A DNA stretch of 64,000 bases from JADJGC01 sp964576925 (GCA_964576925.1 CAZNWJ010000002.1:186001-250000), one strand, 5' to 3'; positions 43,901-52,215 are shown, numbered from the stretch's first letter. The notes: a model not told the origin generated them from the letters alone. Translations and numbers: made by a program.

Positions 43901-45584
43901 GATAGCTCTCGATGCCGTTCCCGTTGCGGTTACCAATTGTGCAGCCGCGAACATCGAGTTGCGAATCAAACGCCCTGATGGCCGCGGATTCTCCGCGGGC
44001 GTTGACGGTGGCAGAATTGAATGTGCATCCAGTGACGATCGCCGCCGTACCACTCGCCAGCCGTAAACCGAACGCAGCATTGTCCGAGAATTGGCAGCCG
44101 GTAATCGTGGCACTGGCGCCGAACTCCACCAGAATCCCCGTGCTGTCATTGCTTTGAATTCTGCAGTTTTCCACTCTTGCCTGCGAGCCGCTGCGAATGT
44201 AGATGCCCCAGCCATGACTGTTTTCGATGATGCAGTTTCGGATTGTGGGAGACCCCGTCCAGCAGCTGATGGCGGCGCCGTTTCCACCGCTGGCGTTACG
44301 AATCGTGAAACCTTCCAGCACGATTCCGCCCGGGGCGTAGAGGTCGTAGTAGAATCCCTGATACAGCCCCTGGCAATCAATGATCGTTGCTTCGGGTCCG
44401 CCGGATGAGATGATGCTGACCGCTCTCTCACCAAAGCCGCCAATGTTGCAGTTTGCCGCACCGGTATATGTACCCGGCAACACCCGGACTGTCCCGCCTG
44501 ATCGGATTCCGAATGCCGCATACGCCGCGTTGATCGTCGGAAACTCGGAAGGCACATCATGAGTGCCCGTGATGAAGAATTGAAAGGGAGCTGAGTAACT
44601 TGAAATCTGGCCATTCGAATAATGAGCGCGAACACGCCAGAAATACTTGATATCGGCATAGCCGCCCGAGTTGGGAAGCGGCTGGGGGACTTCGAAGGTC
44701 GTGCCGACAATTCCATCGTATGTAACCGGACTCGCGAATGTCGTGTCGCCATCAATCTGGAGCGTGTAGGTCGTCCCGTCCCCCGACCAGCTGAAATTGG
44801 GGAGGTTATCCTGGATCGTTGCCTGATCGGTTGGCGAGGTGAGCGCCGGGGTCAGCGGCACGAACTTTATCCGCCGCACCCAGTCGACATAGACGGGGCC
44901 GACCGCATTGTACGATCCGAGCAACACTGAGACGGCTTCCAAATCGCTGAATGCTCCCGGGGATGGTTCGCTCAGCGAAATCGTTGTCCACGAGTTTGTC
45001 GGCAAGGAGCCTTGCCAGCCGGCATAGTTGAAGGTCTCATCGCCGGGTCTCTTGTACCCGATCATGGCGTAGATAGTGCTGGAGACACCCTTGTAGAGGC
45101 GAGCCTCGATCCGACTGGCTCCATTCCATGTGGAAGGCACGGGCGATTGTATCGACTTGATCTGCCAGCGATAATCACAACTGCCTGAGTAGTAGCCGTC
45201 GAATGAGCAATTGACCATCGCCGAGCCGGTGCCGCCAAAGCTATTCCAACTGAGCGAAAATGGTGCCGCGACCTTATGCATACGGTAACGCTCGATGCAG
45301 TTAAGGTCTCGGTAGTACTCTTGAACTGTGTCAACTGCGAGGAAGAAATTCCAGCCTTCGAGAGTAGATGTGAAACCGAAAGTGACCGTGTCGAATGCTC
45401 GAGCATCTAGCAGCTGGCTCGACGAAGGCGTATGCAGAGACTTTGTTCCGTCGATCACCGGTCTGCCGCCGTTGCTTCCCTCTGATCTCGCTGAAGCCGT
45501 GGAGGCAACAAGTAAGGTCAAGGAAATACTTAGGATGCAAGCGGCTTTGAGTACAACAGAATTGAGGGTACGTATAGACATCAT
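40941..45584 (-). CDS. Large secreted modular protein with beta-helix, cadherin-like repeats, dockerin and C-terminal sorting domain
   Basis: A 1547-residue secreted protein from ATG 45584 (or 45581), with GGAGG 4-7 bases upstream and a signal peptide ending ASARS. Order of parts: an N-terminal carbohydrate-binding-like region (60-240), a fibronectin-like domain (about 250-345), a right-handed parallel beta-helix with AISCWTGSPTIRNCIIENS-type coils (350-720), four cadherin-like or He_PIG repeats with ILASDPDE and ASDGE motifs (740-1105), a BACON-like domain with WLTISPSSGVL, an Ig-like domain, a dockerin-type segment (GDTDHNGIVDERDVL... DADGDGAIGENDI) and a C-terminal domain YQNHPNPFNPETLIEF... 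ASGVYFYKLET, the FlgD-like sorting tag of FCB bacteria. Probably a cell-surface adhesin or polysaccharide-binding protein. Confidence 0.85.
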   Translation of the reverse strand: MMSIRTLNSVVLKAACILSISLTLLVASTASARSEGSNGGRPVIDGTKSLHTPSSSQLLDARAFDTVTFGFTSTLEGWNFFLAVDTVQEYYRDLNCIERYRMHKVAAPFSLSWNSFGGTGSAMVNCSFDGYYSGSCDYRWQIKSIQSPVPSTWNGASRIEARLYKGVSSTIYAMIGYKRPGDETFNYAGWQGSLPTNSWTTISLSEPSPGAFSDLEAVSVLLGSYNAVGPVYVDWVRRIKFVPLTPALTSPTDQATIQDNLPNFSWSGDGTTYTLQIDGDTTFASPVTYDGIVGTTFEVPQPLPNSGGYADIKYFWRVRAHYSNGQISSYSAPFQFFITGTHDVPSEFPTINAAYAAFGIRSGGTVRVLPGTYTGAANCNIGGFGERAVSIISSGGPEATIIDCQGLYQGFYYDLYAPGGIVLEGFTIRNASGGNGAAISCWTGSPTIRNCIIENSHGWGIYIRSGSQARVENCRIQSNDSTGILVEFGASATITGCQFSDNAAFGLRLASGTAAIVTGCTFNSATVNARGESAAIRAFDSQLDVRGCTIGNRNGNGIESYQSELAVRSSRFVNNLSSNNGGAIAIYWSEENTVSIDSCLFSGNQAANGGGLYLAQVGTLGISHSTFANNETGIYANVEGNFVGPITLSSCIIASSTAGPGIDDASGILSPTISCTDLFGNTGGNWIGELAGQLGARGNISHDPLFCDATNGEFTIAASSPCAATHSGCGGMGAYDVGCTLNQPPILSEVSDTTISEDQPLLMGILASDPDETIPILSAATLPANATFDDNEDGSGTFSFRPGFDQSGSYDILFIASDGEFSDSASMRVTVTNTNRAPIFAGVDDDTIFEGEELVRVVSATDPDGTTPLLTAHNLPANASFADHGNGRGTFQFSPDFGQAGSFSVVFIASDGELHDTADMSIVVLGSNLPPIIEPIADRTVAERELVSILVQASDPDETVPALSALNLPAGADFSDHNDGTGTFTWTPSFEQSGVHLVTFQASDGQLTASENVTITVTNVNRPPNWAVASDTSVQVGETLLHEVRANDPDGNAPVLSAQGLPEGAVFLDAGSGVGHITFTPVQAQTGDHVVALMATDGTLSDTAEIQITVSPGAILAVQLDTLRFAIDSGDAHLAVSNPGRADLEWSGEVDVPWLTISPSSGVLPADEQVIIVVISDTSQLAAGYHWGHINLESNGGEIQVAVLAGKSLALLLPPFLTSVQIDEPITMSFNGIIDAKILTDAVTVESKSGTECTKTASVDDGKTTLKILPPETQEFGELDSIIVHLDSELQTADGLPLRGTDTVRTFVTGAAIWPGDTDHNGIVDERDVLPIGTHFGKQGPPRAAQGLGWYRQLARVVLAGSLWEPYAVIYADADGDGAIGENDICGVAENWLRDIAAVGKAHSPVGLPVLAAQLEAAEWDLIYDALLDCPDSQGRTELIEMIEQIRGSLDNALPSSVVLYQNHPNPFNPETLIEFDLPHPDFVHVTIYNVQGQRVRKLLSGYRQAGRLQVSWDGENDEAEPAASGVYFYKLETSSATRVKTMILLR

Positions 45585-45922
45585 TACACCTCCAGGAACT
45601 GCAGGGTCTTAGCGGCGATGTCGATTCAATGGATTACTTTACCCATATTAAGTTAATTGCTTCCGCGAAAATAGCAAGCGATTGTCCGCACTGCGACTGC
45701 CCAAACCTGTCATGATTTGATTGAAAGCAGGCTGCTTCTGTCGGCGCGGAATTCAGAGAGTCTCGGGAATGCGAAGCCTCTTCGTCACTGGCCGCTTCTA
45801 GGCCGCTGAAAATTCGTCTGTTTCAAGATACCAAAGAGCGTCTCGCCGAAGTCAGTTTGGATCCTTGTACTCGACTGCAATTTCGAGGGTACTCGAACAC
45901 CACGGAATCGAACCGAACCTTG
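45585..45922. other. 338-base gap with no gene seen
   Basis: The right end is the convergent tail of the LysR gene and the left end is the leader of the large secreted protein, whose ribosome site is at 45588-45592. An AT-rich patch near 45636-45675 could hold the promoter of that gene. No RNA gene, operator or terminator stood out. Confidence 0.5.
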
Positions 45923-46834
45923 TCAAGTTTCCGAATTCTGGAGGGCGCACTGTTCAAGCAGCCAGGTGCGAAATACGACGACCCTCCGAAGATCAGATTT
46001 GGACTCGGGATGAACCAGATAGTACGCCTGCTCACTCCTAACCGGACGGTCAACCGCAACCACCAGATGACCATTCGCCAACTCATCGCGAATGAGGAAG
46101 AGGGGCAGCACCGCAAGTCCGAGGCCTGCGATTGCAGCCTGAATCACCATCTGGAACTCTTCGAATCGCGGACCTTTGCGGCCGTCCACGCTATTCACGC
46201 CACAATCGCAGAGCCATTCCTGCCACGCCTGTGGACGGGTGGCGTGTTGTAAGAGAGTGTAGCGGCCCACGTCTCCCGGGTCGGACAGCTTGGATCGACC
46301 CGCCAATAGAGCTGGCGCTGCGACCGGGACAATGGTCTCGCCCATAAGCCGATGACATACTGCACCGGGCCAGACATCGCTTCCGAAGTGAATGGCGGCG
46401 TCAATACTGCTGCCCTCAAAACTGAACGGCCTAACCTGCGTTACGAGATTCATCTGGATATCGGGGTACCTTGCGGCAAAATCCCCGAGACGCGGGATAA
46501 GCCAGCGCGAGCCGAAAGTTGGCAGCAGTGCAATCGTGAGCGTCCCGCCACCGCCGCCATAGGCCATAAGCTGCAGAGTCGCGGATTCAGCCCTTTCCAG
46601 GATGTCGTGAACCGATTTGGCATAGTCCACCCCGGCCTCTGTTAGAACCAGGCGCTGTTTGTGACGGCGGAAAAGCGGCCGGCCTACGAACTCCTCAAGT
46701 TGCCGGATCTGTCGACTCACAGCGCTTTGGGTGATACTGAGTTCAGCCGCTGCTTTGGTAAAGCTCATGTGACGTGCCGCGGCTTCAAAACACTGGAGAG
46801 AGGTTAGAGATGGTAGTACGCGCCCGGGAGTCAT
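45923..46834 (-). CDS. LysR-family transcriptional regulator, GcvA-like
   Basis: A 303-residue regulator. The N-terminal helix-turn-helix is standard (LTSLQCFEAAARHMSFTKAAAELSITQSAVSRQIRQLEEFVGRPLF), and the rest is the periplasmic-binding-like effector domain. The sequence resembles the GcvA/AmpR-type group of LysR proteins (PRLGDFAARYPDIQMNL, ATRPQAWQEWL). It is divergent from the dehydrogenase-lyase-transferase-hydratase operon, with 238 bases between start codons. LysR genes usually regulate the divergent operon in response to a pathway intermediate, so an organic acid such as citramalate or citraconate is a fair guess for its ligand. No ribosome site is visible before its ATG. Confidence 0.9.
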   Translation of the reverse strand: MTPGRVLPSLTSLQCFEAAARHMSFTKAAAELSITQSAVSRQIRQLEEFVGRPLFRRHKQRLVLTEAGVDYAKSVHDILERAESATLQLMAYGGGGGTLTIALLPTFGSRWLIPRLGDFAARYPDIQMNLVTQVRPFSFEGSSIDAAIHFGSDVWPGAVCHRLMGETIVPVAAPALLAGRSKLSDPGDVGRYTLLQHATRPQAWQEWLCDCGVNSVDGRKGPRFEEFQMVIQAAIAGLGLAVLPLFLIRDELANGHLVVAVDRPVRSEQAYYLVHPESKSDLRRVVVFRTWLLEQCALQNSET

Positions 46835-46868
46835 GACTTTTTGGAATGAATCTGTGAAGAATCATCGT

Positions 46869-46897
46869 TTGACATCGTGCACAATTTACACCACTAT
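46869..46897 (+). promoter_or_regulatory. Possible sigma-70 promoter of the CoA-enzyme operon
   Basis: A consensus -35 TTGACA (46869-46874), 17-base spacer and a weak -10 CACTAT (46892-46897) lie in the LysR-operon gap, giving a leader of about 170 bases. The poor -10 fits an activator-dependent promoter. LysR box (T-N11-A) candidates are present but not distinctive. Confidence 0.4.
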
Positions 46898-47072
46898 GTT
46901 AAAGTTATGCAAGACAAAAATGGCCTCGGTAAGACATCAATTCGGCAGTTTCCCCATCATCAGATCATTCCCAGCAGGCATGAACTCCGGGATCATGTCG
47001 ATGGAATTATGCTGATTGTCGAACGAGAGCCAGTCTGGTAGCACGAGAATAAATTGGAGATATGGAGATATA

Positions 47073-48191
47073 ATGAGCAAGTACAAAATCGCATGGTTGC
47101 CAGGTGACGGTGTTGGCGTTGAAGTCATGGAGGCAACAAAGATCTGTCTCGATGCCCTGAGGTTTGATGCCGAGTACCATCAGGGCGACATAGGCTGGAC
47201 CTTCTGGTGCCAGGAGGGCGAGTCGTTCCCCGCCCGCACTATCGAGTTATTGAAGAACTGCGACGCAGCGCTGTTTGGCGCAATCACTTCCAAGCCAGTT
47301 AAGGACGCTGAGCGCGAATTGATCCCGGCACTTCAGGGCAAGGGCCTGGTCTACCGGAGTCCGATTGTACGGATGCGGCAGATGTTTGACCTGTATACCT
47401 GCTTGCGGCCCTGCAAGGCTTATCCGGGGAATCCGCTCAATTATAAGGAAGGTATCGACCTCGTGGTCTTTCGTGAGAACACCGAGGACCTCTATTCCGG
47501 CGTCGAGTTCAGTCCGGTACCGGACGAGTTGAACAAGACCTTGTCCAATCTCAGCAAGCCGTTTGCGCATTTCGCCGACTTGCAGGGAAACGAGTACGCC
47601 ATCACGTGCAAGATAAACAGCAAGCTCGGCTGCGAGCGGATCATCCGCGCTGCCTTTGAGTACGCCAGAAAATTCGGCTACCCGAAAGTGACCGTCATTC
47701 ATAAGGCCAATGTCGTGCGCGCAACAGAGGGTCTCTTCCTGGAGACTGGCAAAAGCGTTGCCAAAGACTTTCCCGATATCCAGATGGACGATGCCAATAT
47801 CGATGCGATCTGCATGTGGCTGCTAAAGAACCCCAAGAGTTATGGAGTGCTGGTGGCAACTAACATGTTCGGTGATATCGTCAGCGATCTGGCCGCTCAA
47901 ATGGTGGGAGGTCTTGGATTCGGCTGCTCAGGAAACATCGGTGAAAAGCTCGCGGTATTCGAACCGACTCACGGCAGCGCGCCAAAGTACGTTGGGCAGT
48001 ACAAGGTGAATCCCATCGCAACTATTTTGGCGGGCAAGATGATGCTTGAGTGGTTGGGCGAGAGGGACAAGTCAGCCCGACTCGAGAAAGCCGTCGCCCA
48101 AGTCATCGCCGAAGGCCGGGTGCGCACCTATGACATGGGAGGCAGCGCTACGACTCTGGAAATGGGAGAAGAAATTGCCCGAAAGCTCTAA
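47073..48191 (+). CDS. Isocitrate/isopropylmalate dehydrogenase family enzyme
   Basis: A 372-residue beta-decarboxylating dehydrogenase. Start at ATG 47073, with GGAGA upstream; an upstream in-frame start would overlap the promoter leader. Landmarks: the N-terminal WLPGDGVGVEV, the substrate loop VRMRQMFDLYTCLRPCKAYPG, the RENTEDLYSGVEF motif, and metal/NAD sites NMFGDIVSDLAAQMVGG and EPTHGSAPKYVG. The Y-S-G after RENTED is closer to isocitrate/homoisocitrate types than to LeuB. Next to LeuCD homologues it might act on 3-isopropylmalate, methylmalate, homoisocitrate or isocitrate. Its place as first gene of an operon with CoA enzymes suggests a dedicated pathway, not leucine synthesis. Confidence 0.85.
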   Translation: MSKYKIAWLPGDGVGVEVMEATKICLDALRFDAEYHQGDIGWTFWCQEGESFPARTIELLKNCDAALFGAITSKPVKDAERELIPALQGKGLVYRSPIVRMRQMFDLYTCLRPCKAYPGNPLNYKEGIDLVVFRENTEDLYSGVEFSPVPDELNKTLSNLSKPFAHFADLQGNEYAITCKINSKLGCERIIRAAFEYARKFGYPKVTVIHKANVVRATEGLFLETGKSVAKDFPDIQMDDANIDAICMWLLKNPKSYGVLVATNMFGDIVSDLAAQMVGGLGFGCSGNIGEKLAVFEPTHGSAPKYVGQYKVNPIATILAGKMMLEWLGERDKSARLEKAVAQVIAEGRVRTYDMGGSATTLEMGEEIARKL

Positions 48192-48207
48192 TCCATCGGA
48201 GAAAATA

Positions 48208-49128
48208 ATGTCGCCGAGAGTATTCATTCACGAGGTCGGTCTGCGCGACGGACTCCAGGTCGAAAAGAGCGCGGTTCCCTTCGCAGAGAAGTTGCGCTGG
48301 ATCGACAAATTGGCCGGCAGCGGCATCGACATCATCCAGCTCGGGTCCTTCGTCAGCCCCGAGAAGGTGCCGCAAATGGCCGATACTGACGAATTGTTCC
48401 GGCATTTCGGTCTTGGCCCCAACAAACCAGCCAAGGTGACTCTCTCGGGCCTCGTGCTCAACGAAAAAGGTCTGGAGCGCGGAATGTCGTGTGGCGTCGA
48501 GATGTTCTGCATGGGAGTCTCCGCCAGCGACACCCATAGTCGCAAGAACACCAATATGAGCACCGAGGAAGCACTGAAACGGATTGTTGCGATGGCGAAA
48601 TCGGTACTCGCCGCGCACAAGCGGGTGCAGGTGTCGGTGCAGTCGGCATTCGGCTGCGGTTTTGAGGGGGCGATCCCTTCCGAAAGAGTGCTGACGATTG
48701 TCAAGCAGTACCTCGATGCCGGCATCAGGAACATTAGTCTGGCTGACACAGCCGGTCACGCACATCCGCTTCAGGTTGAGGAGCTTTATACTGCAATTGG
48801 CCGACTTGACAGCGACCTGGAATTAGCATGTCACTTCCATAACACTTACGGGCTCGGCCTGGCCAACTGCTTTGCAGCTCTTCGTTGTGGCGTCATCTAC
48901 TTCGAGTCGGCATTTGGAGGCCTCGGCGGTTGCCCATTCACCAAGCTCCCCGCCGGCAATGTTAGTACCGAGGACCTGGTTCACTCGTTGCAGCGTACAG
49001 GCATCCGCCGCGACCTCGATCTGACGACTTTGCTTGACACCGCAAGACTCGTGAGCGCCTTCTTTGGCCGCGAGTTACCCGGCATGGTAATGAAATCCGG
49101 TTCAATCGTTGATTTTCGGAAAGGATGA
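48208..49128 (+). CDS. HMG-CoA lyase-family enzyme (candidate citramalyl-CoA lyase)
   Basis: A 306-residue TIM-barrel lyase of the DRE-TIM superfamily, with metal-binding VGLRDGLQ at the N-terminus, CHFHNTYGLGLAN and the signature GGLGGCPF with catalytic Cys242. HMG-CoA lyase makes acetyl-CoA and acetoacetate from HMG-CoA; a member of this family in Chloroflexus cleaves (R)-citramalyl-CoA to acetyl-CoA and pyruvate. It begins 16 bases after the dehydrogenase gene (ATG 48208, CGGAGA upstream), and a CoA-transferase follows. The pairing with CoA-transferase and LeuCD homologues favours the citramalyl-CoA reading over leucine degradation, since no HMG-CoA-forming genes are nearby. Substrate unproven. 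Confidence 0.85.
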   Translation: MSPRVFIHEVGLRDGLQVEKSAVPFAEKLRWIDKLAGSGIDIIQLGSFVSPEKVPQMADTDELFRHFGLGPNKPAKVTLSGLVLNEKGLERGMSCGVEMFCMGVSASDTHSRKNTNMSTEEALKRIVAMAKSVLAAHKRVQVSVQSAFGCGFEGAIPSERVLTIVKQYLDAGIRNISLADTAGHAHPLQVEELYTAIGRLDSDLELACHFHNTYGLGLANCFAALRCGVIYFESAFGGLGGCPFTKLPAGNVSTEDLVHSLQRTGIRRDLDLTTLLDTARLVSAFFGRELPGMVMKSGSIVDFRKG

Positions 49129-49140
49129 AATGGTCGAAAG

Positions 49141-50334
49141 ATGAAGATGCTGAAAGATATTCGCGTCATTGACCTGACCAACGTCCTGTCGGGTCCCTTT
49201 GCGACGCTGCACTTGGCCTTGCTGGGTGCCGAGGTCATCAAGATTGAAGTTCCCGACGGCGGCGATCTGGCTCGCAAACTCGGCAACGTGCCGAAGCTCA
49301 ATCAAGAGCTGATGGGTACCAGCTTTCTGGCCCAGAATGCTAACAAGAAATCGCTGACGCTGAATCTCAAACTCGATGAGGGCAAAGCGATCTTCAGAAG
49401 ACTGCTCGAGACCGCCGACGTCGTCGTTGAGAATTTCCGACCCGGCGTCATGACGCGGCTGGGGTTCTCATATGAGGAGATGACGAAGATCAACCCGGGT
49501 ATCGTCTACTGCGCGATTTCCGGCTTTGGTCAAACCGGCCCTGATGCCTTCAAACCGGCCTATGACCAGATCATCCAGGGGCTTTCCGGGGAGATGGACG
49601 TCAACGGCGACGAGAGGCTCCATCCTCTTCGTGCCGGCTTCCCGGTCTGCGATACCGTCGGCGGGCTGAATGCTGCGTTTGCGATCATGGCGGCGCTTTA
49701 CTACCGCGAGCACACCGGCGAGGGTCAATTTATTGACATCGCACTACTCGATTCGATCATGCCGCTGATGGGCTGGGTCGCCGCAAACCTGCTGATCGGC
49801 GGACAATCCCCAATTCCGATGGGCAACGACAATTTCACCGCAGCGCCCTCCGGAGTCTTCCGCACCAAGAATGGGTTCATCAACATCGCGGCCAATCAGC
49901 AAAAACAGTGGGAAGATCTCGCCGATGCGCTGGGATTGCCCGAACTCAAAACTGATGCTCGCTTTCAGCAGCGCGACACCCGCAAAGCTAATCGCAAGCT
50001 CTTGACGCCGCTTCTCGAGGCAAGACTGACTCAAGAAAACACTGACCACTGGGTCGAACTGCTTAACAACAAGAGCATCCCCTCCGGTGACATCGTGAGT
50101 CTCGAGAATGCGCTCAATAGCGAGCAAATCAAACATCGGCAAACCATCGCCACCGTCAACGAACCGCTGATCGGCAATATCAAGATCTTCAACCTCTCGG
50201 CCAAGTTCTCCAAGACGCCGGGCGAAATCGAAGCGCCGCCGCCGCGGTTATCTTCGCACACCGAAAGAATCCTGAGCGCGCTGGGATATTCGCAGGAGCA
50301 ACAGCGCGAACTCAAGGAAAAGCAAGTTATCTAG
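49141..50334 (+). CDS. Family III (CaiB/BaiF) CoA-transferase
   Basis: A 397-residue formyl-CoA transferase-like enzyme. It opens with DIRVIDLTNVLSGPFATLHLALLGAEVIKIE, then NFRPGVMTRLG, ISGFGQTGP and the catalytic Asp171 in FPVCDTVGG, the residue that forms the aspartyl-CoA anhydride. A C-terminal long helix follows. Transferases of this family move CoA between dicarboxylic or hydroxy acids; here the likely acceptor is the substrate acid of the preceding lyase, giving acid plus succinyl-CoA or acetyl-CoA exchange. The gene starts 12 bases after the lyase stop, with weak ribosome-site sequence. Not related in sequence to the family I CoA-transferase at 30201-31592. Confidence 0.88.
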   Translation: MKMLKDIRVIDLTNVLSGPFATLHLALLGAEVIKIEVPDGGDLARKLGNVPKLNQELMGTSFLAQNANKKSLTLNLKLDEGKAIFRRLLETADVVVENFRPGVMTRLGFSYEEMTKINPGIVYCAISGFGQTGPDAFKPAYDQIIQGLSGEMDVNGDERLHPLRAGFPVCDTVGGLNAAFAIMAALYYREHTGEGQFIDIALLDSIMPLMGWVAANLLIGGQSPIPMGNDNFTAAPSGVFRTKNGFINIAANQQKQWEDLADALGLPELKTDARFQQRDTRKANRKLLTPLLEARLTQENTDHWVELLNNKSIPSGDIVSLENALNSEQIKHRQTIATVNEPLIGNIKIFNLSAKFSKTPGEIEAPPPRLSSHTERILSALGYSQEQQRELKEKQVI

Positions 50335-50375
50335 CTTCATGATGAGAAATCAGTAAGCTTAGGGAGATAGACGCT

Positions 50376-51668
50376 ATGGGAATGACCTACGTTCAAAAAG
50401 TCATCGCCGCTGCTTGCGACCGGGCGACGGTCGCGATCGGAGAGGTGGTCGAGCCGCAAGTACATCTCGCCATGTCTCACGAAAACGGCGCGCTGGTGAT
50501 CAATCAGTTCAACGAGATATACAAGGATACCGGACTGGAGGCGAGGGTCTGGAATCCGGAGCGCATCGCAATCATCCTCGACCATCGCGTGCCGGCCGAA
50601 AGCTCGAAAACCGCCACCAATCAGAAGAAACTGCGTGATTTCACCGGCAAACAGGGCATCGCGAAATTCCACGACATTCGCGGCGACGAAGGCGGTATCT
50701 GCCATCAGATCCTCCCCGAATACGGCTACGTCCGGCCCGGCATGGTTGTCGTCGGAACCGATAGTCACACGACCAGCCATGGCGCGCTGGGAGCGTTCGC
50801 GTTCGGAATCGGCGCCACTGAAATGGCGTCGGTCTGGGCGCTCGGACATATTCTCAACGTCGAAGTGCCGGAAACCATCAGGATCAACGTCAACGGCAAG
50901 CTCGCTCCCTTTGTCGGCCCCAAGGATTTGATCCTCTACCTGATCGGTCAGCTCACCGCTGAAGGCGCCAATTTCAAGGTGCTCGAATTCCACGGTGACA
51001 CGATCAGGTCAATGAGCACCTCCGGCAGGCTTGTGCTCTGCAACATGTCGGTCGAAGCCGGCGCAACTTCAGGAATCGTGCCGCCGGATGCCGAAACGGC
51101 GCGTTATCTGCGCGAAGAGGCCGGCGTGACGGACGAACTCAGAATGTTGACGGCCGATCCGGATGCCGTCTACGCGAAGACGATCGAGATCAACGCTGCC
51201 AAGCTTGATCCGCAGATCGCCTGCCCGCACACCGTTGACAACATCAAAACCGTGAAGGACGTCGCCGCTGTCAAGGTCGATCAGGTTGTAATCGGTTCTT
51301 GCACCAACGGTCGGCTCGACGATTTGGCGGCCGCAGCACAGATTCTCAAGGGCAAAAAGGTCGCCCGCGGTACACGCATGTTGGTCTTCCCGGCCTCATG
51401 GCGCATCTATCGCGAAGCCCTCAGGCGCGGCTATCTTAGCGATCTCGCCGACGCCGGCGCGGTCGTCTGCAATCCTGGTTGCGGGCCTTGTCTCGGCGTT
51501 CACCAAGGCGCACTCGGGGACAAAGAAGTGGCGCTCGCCACCACGAATCGCAACTTCAAGGGGAGAATGGGGAACCCCAATTCCGAAGTCTATCTCTGCT
51601 CGCCGGAAGTCGCTGCAGCCAGTGCGATCACCGGCACCATCAGCGATCCGCGGGAAGGAGGACGTTAA
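50376..51668 (+). CDS. LeuC-type aconitase-family hydro-lyase, large subunit
   Basis: A 430-residue large subunit of the 3-isopropylmalate/homoaconitate/(R)-citramalate isomerase type. The 4Fe-4S cluster cysteines sit in GSCTNGR and in NPGCGPC, the substrate motif is DSHTTSHGALGAFAFGIG, and the archaeal-style short form without swivel domain fits a two-subunit enzyme. The separate small subunit begins right after it. These enzymes add and remove water across a double bond, for example 2-isopropylmalate to 3-isopropylmalate or citramalate to citraconate to 3-methylmalate. The 41-base gap and strong GGAG ribosome site show it is in the same operon. The cluster is oxygen-sensitive, suited to an anaerobe or microaerophile. 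Confidence 0.88.
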   Translation: MGMTYVQKVIAAACDRATVAIGEVVEPQVHLAMSHENGALVINQFNEIYKDTGLEARVWNPERIAIILDHRVPAESSKTATNQKKLRDFTGKQGIAKFHDIRGDEGGICHQILPEYGYVRPGMVVVGTDSHTTSHGALGAFAFGIGATEMASVWALGHILNVEVPETIRINVNGKLAPFVGPKDLILYLIGQLTAEGANFKVLEFHGDTIRSMSTSGRLVLCNMSVEAGATSGIVPPDAETARYLREEAGVTDELRMLTADPDAVYAKTIEINAAKLDPQIACPHTVDNIKTVKDVAAVKVDQVVIGSCTNGRLDDLAAAAQILKGKKVARGTRMLVFPASWRIYREALRRGYLSDLADAGAVVCNPGCGPCLGVHQGALGDKEVALATTNRNFKGRMGNPNSEVYLCSPEVAAASAITGTISDPREGGR

Positions 51669-51669
51669 C

Positions 51670-52167
51670 ATGGGAAAGGTCGTACTCAAAGTCGCAGATG
51701 ATATCTCCACGGATATCATTTATCCGGGCCGTTTTATGGCAACGGTGCTGCCGACCGAAACACCGCAATTCGCCTTCGCCGATCAGGTCGATTTCAACAA
51801 GAAGCTCCGCGATCACGAAGTTCCCAAAGGGAGCTTTATCGTTGCCGGTCAGAATTTCGGCTGCGGCTCTTCGCGCGAACAGGCGGCGTCTTGCCTGAAA
51901 GGCTGGGAATTAACGATCATTGCGCGGCACTTTTCGCGCATCTTTCTGCAGAACTCGATCAACCTCGGATTGCCGACGGTGATTTGCCCTGATATCGAGG
52001 CCGATGAAGGAGATGAAATCGAGATCGTCGGCGACAATGTGCGCAACGTCACGAAAGGCAAGGAATTCAAGGTCATTCCGCTGCCGACAGCGAGACAGGC
52101 GATCATCGACGCCGGAGGACTCATCCCGTATACACGCAAGAGGTTGATGCAGAAGGAGAAGAGTTGA
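51670..52167 (+). CDS. LeuD-type aconitase-family hydro-lyase, small subunit
   Basis: A 165-residue swivel domain, partner of the previous protein. Typical blocks: DDISTDIIYPGRF, GQNFGCGSSREQA (phosphate/carboxylate-binding loop), ARHFSRIFLQNSINLGLP. ATG 51670 overlaps or abuts the LeuC stop (GGAGG in the last codons), so expression is coupled. The loop region between strands that selects the substrate side chain (YPGRFMATV) cannot be assigned to isopropylmalate or citramalate from sequence alone. Last gene of the operon; just beyond it is the tRNA remnant. No terminator hairpin is obvious. Confidence 0.88.
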   Translation: MGKVVLKVADDISTDIIYPGRFMATVLPTETPQFAFADQVDFNKKLRDHEVPKGSFIVAGQNFGCGSSREQAASCLKGWELTIIARHFSRIFLQNSINLGLPTVICPDIEADEGDEIEIVGDNVRNVTKGKEFKVIPLPTARQAIIDAGGLIPYTRKRLMQKEKS

Positions 52168-52178
52168 TTGGTTAGAAA

Positions 52179-52215
52179 TAGCGGGGGCGGGATTTGAACC
52201 CGCGACCTCTGATTT
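52179..52215 (-). tRNA. 3' part of a tRNA gene (remnant, no 5' half)
   Basis: On the minus strand the 37 bases end with a T arm (GCGGG-TTCAAAT-CCCGC), the acceptor 3' strand CCCCGCT and discriminator A. Before them come a short variable region and TCAGA preceded by AA, the 3' side of an anticodon stem. The matching 5' acceptor strand AGCGGGG is absent in the next 150 bases. CCA is not encoded. Amino-acid identity cannot be fixed. Truncated 3' tRNA copies are the mark left by integrases that insert at tRNA genes. Confidence 0.7.

Noticed and set aside
43598..44755. Minus-strand frame of 385 codons within the large secreted protein
   Set aside because: Different phase of the same strand as a well-supported modular gene, Arg/Ser-rich and without domains.
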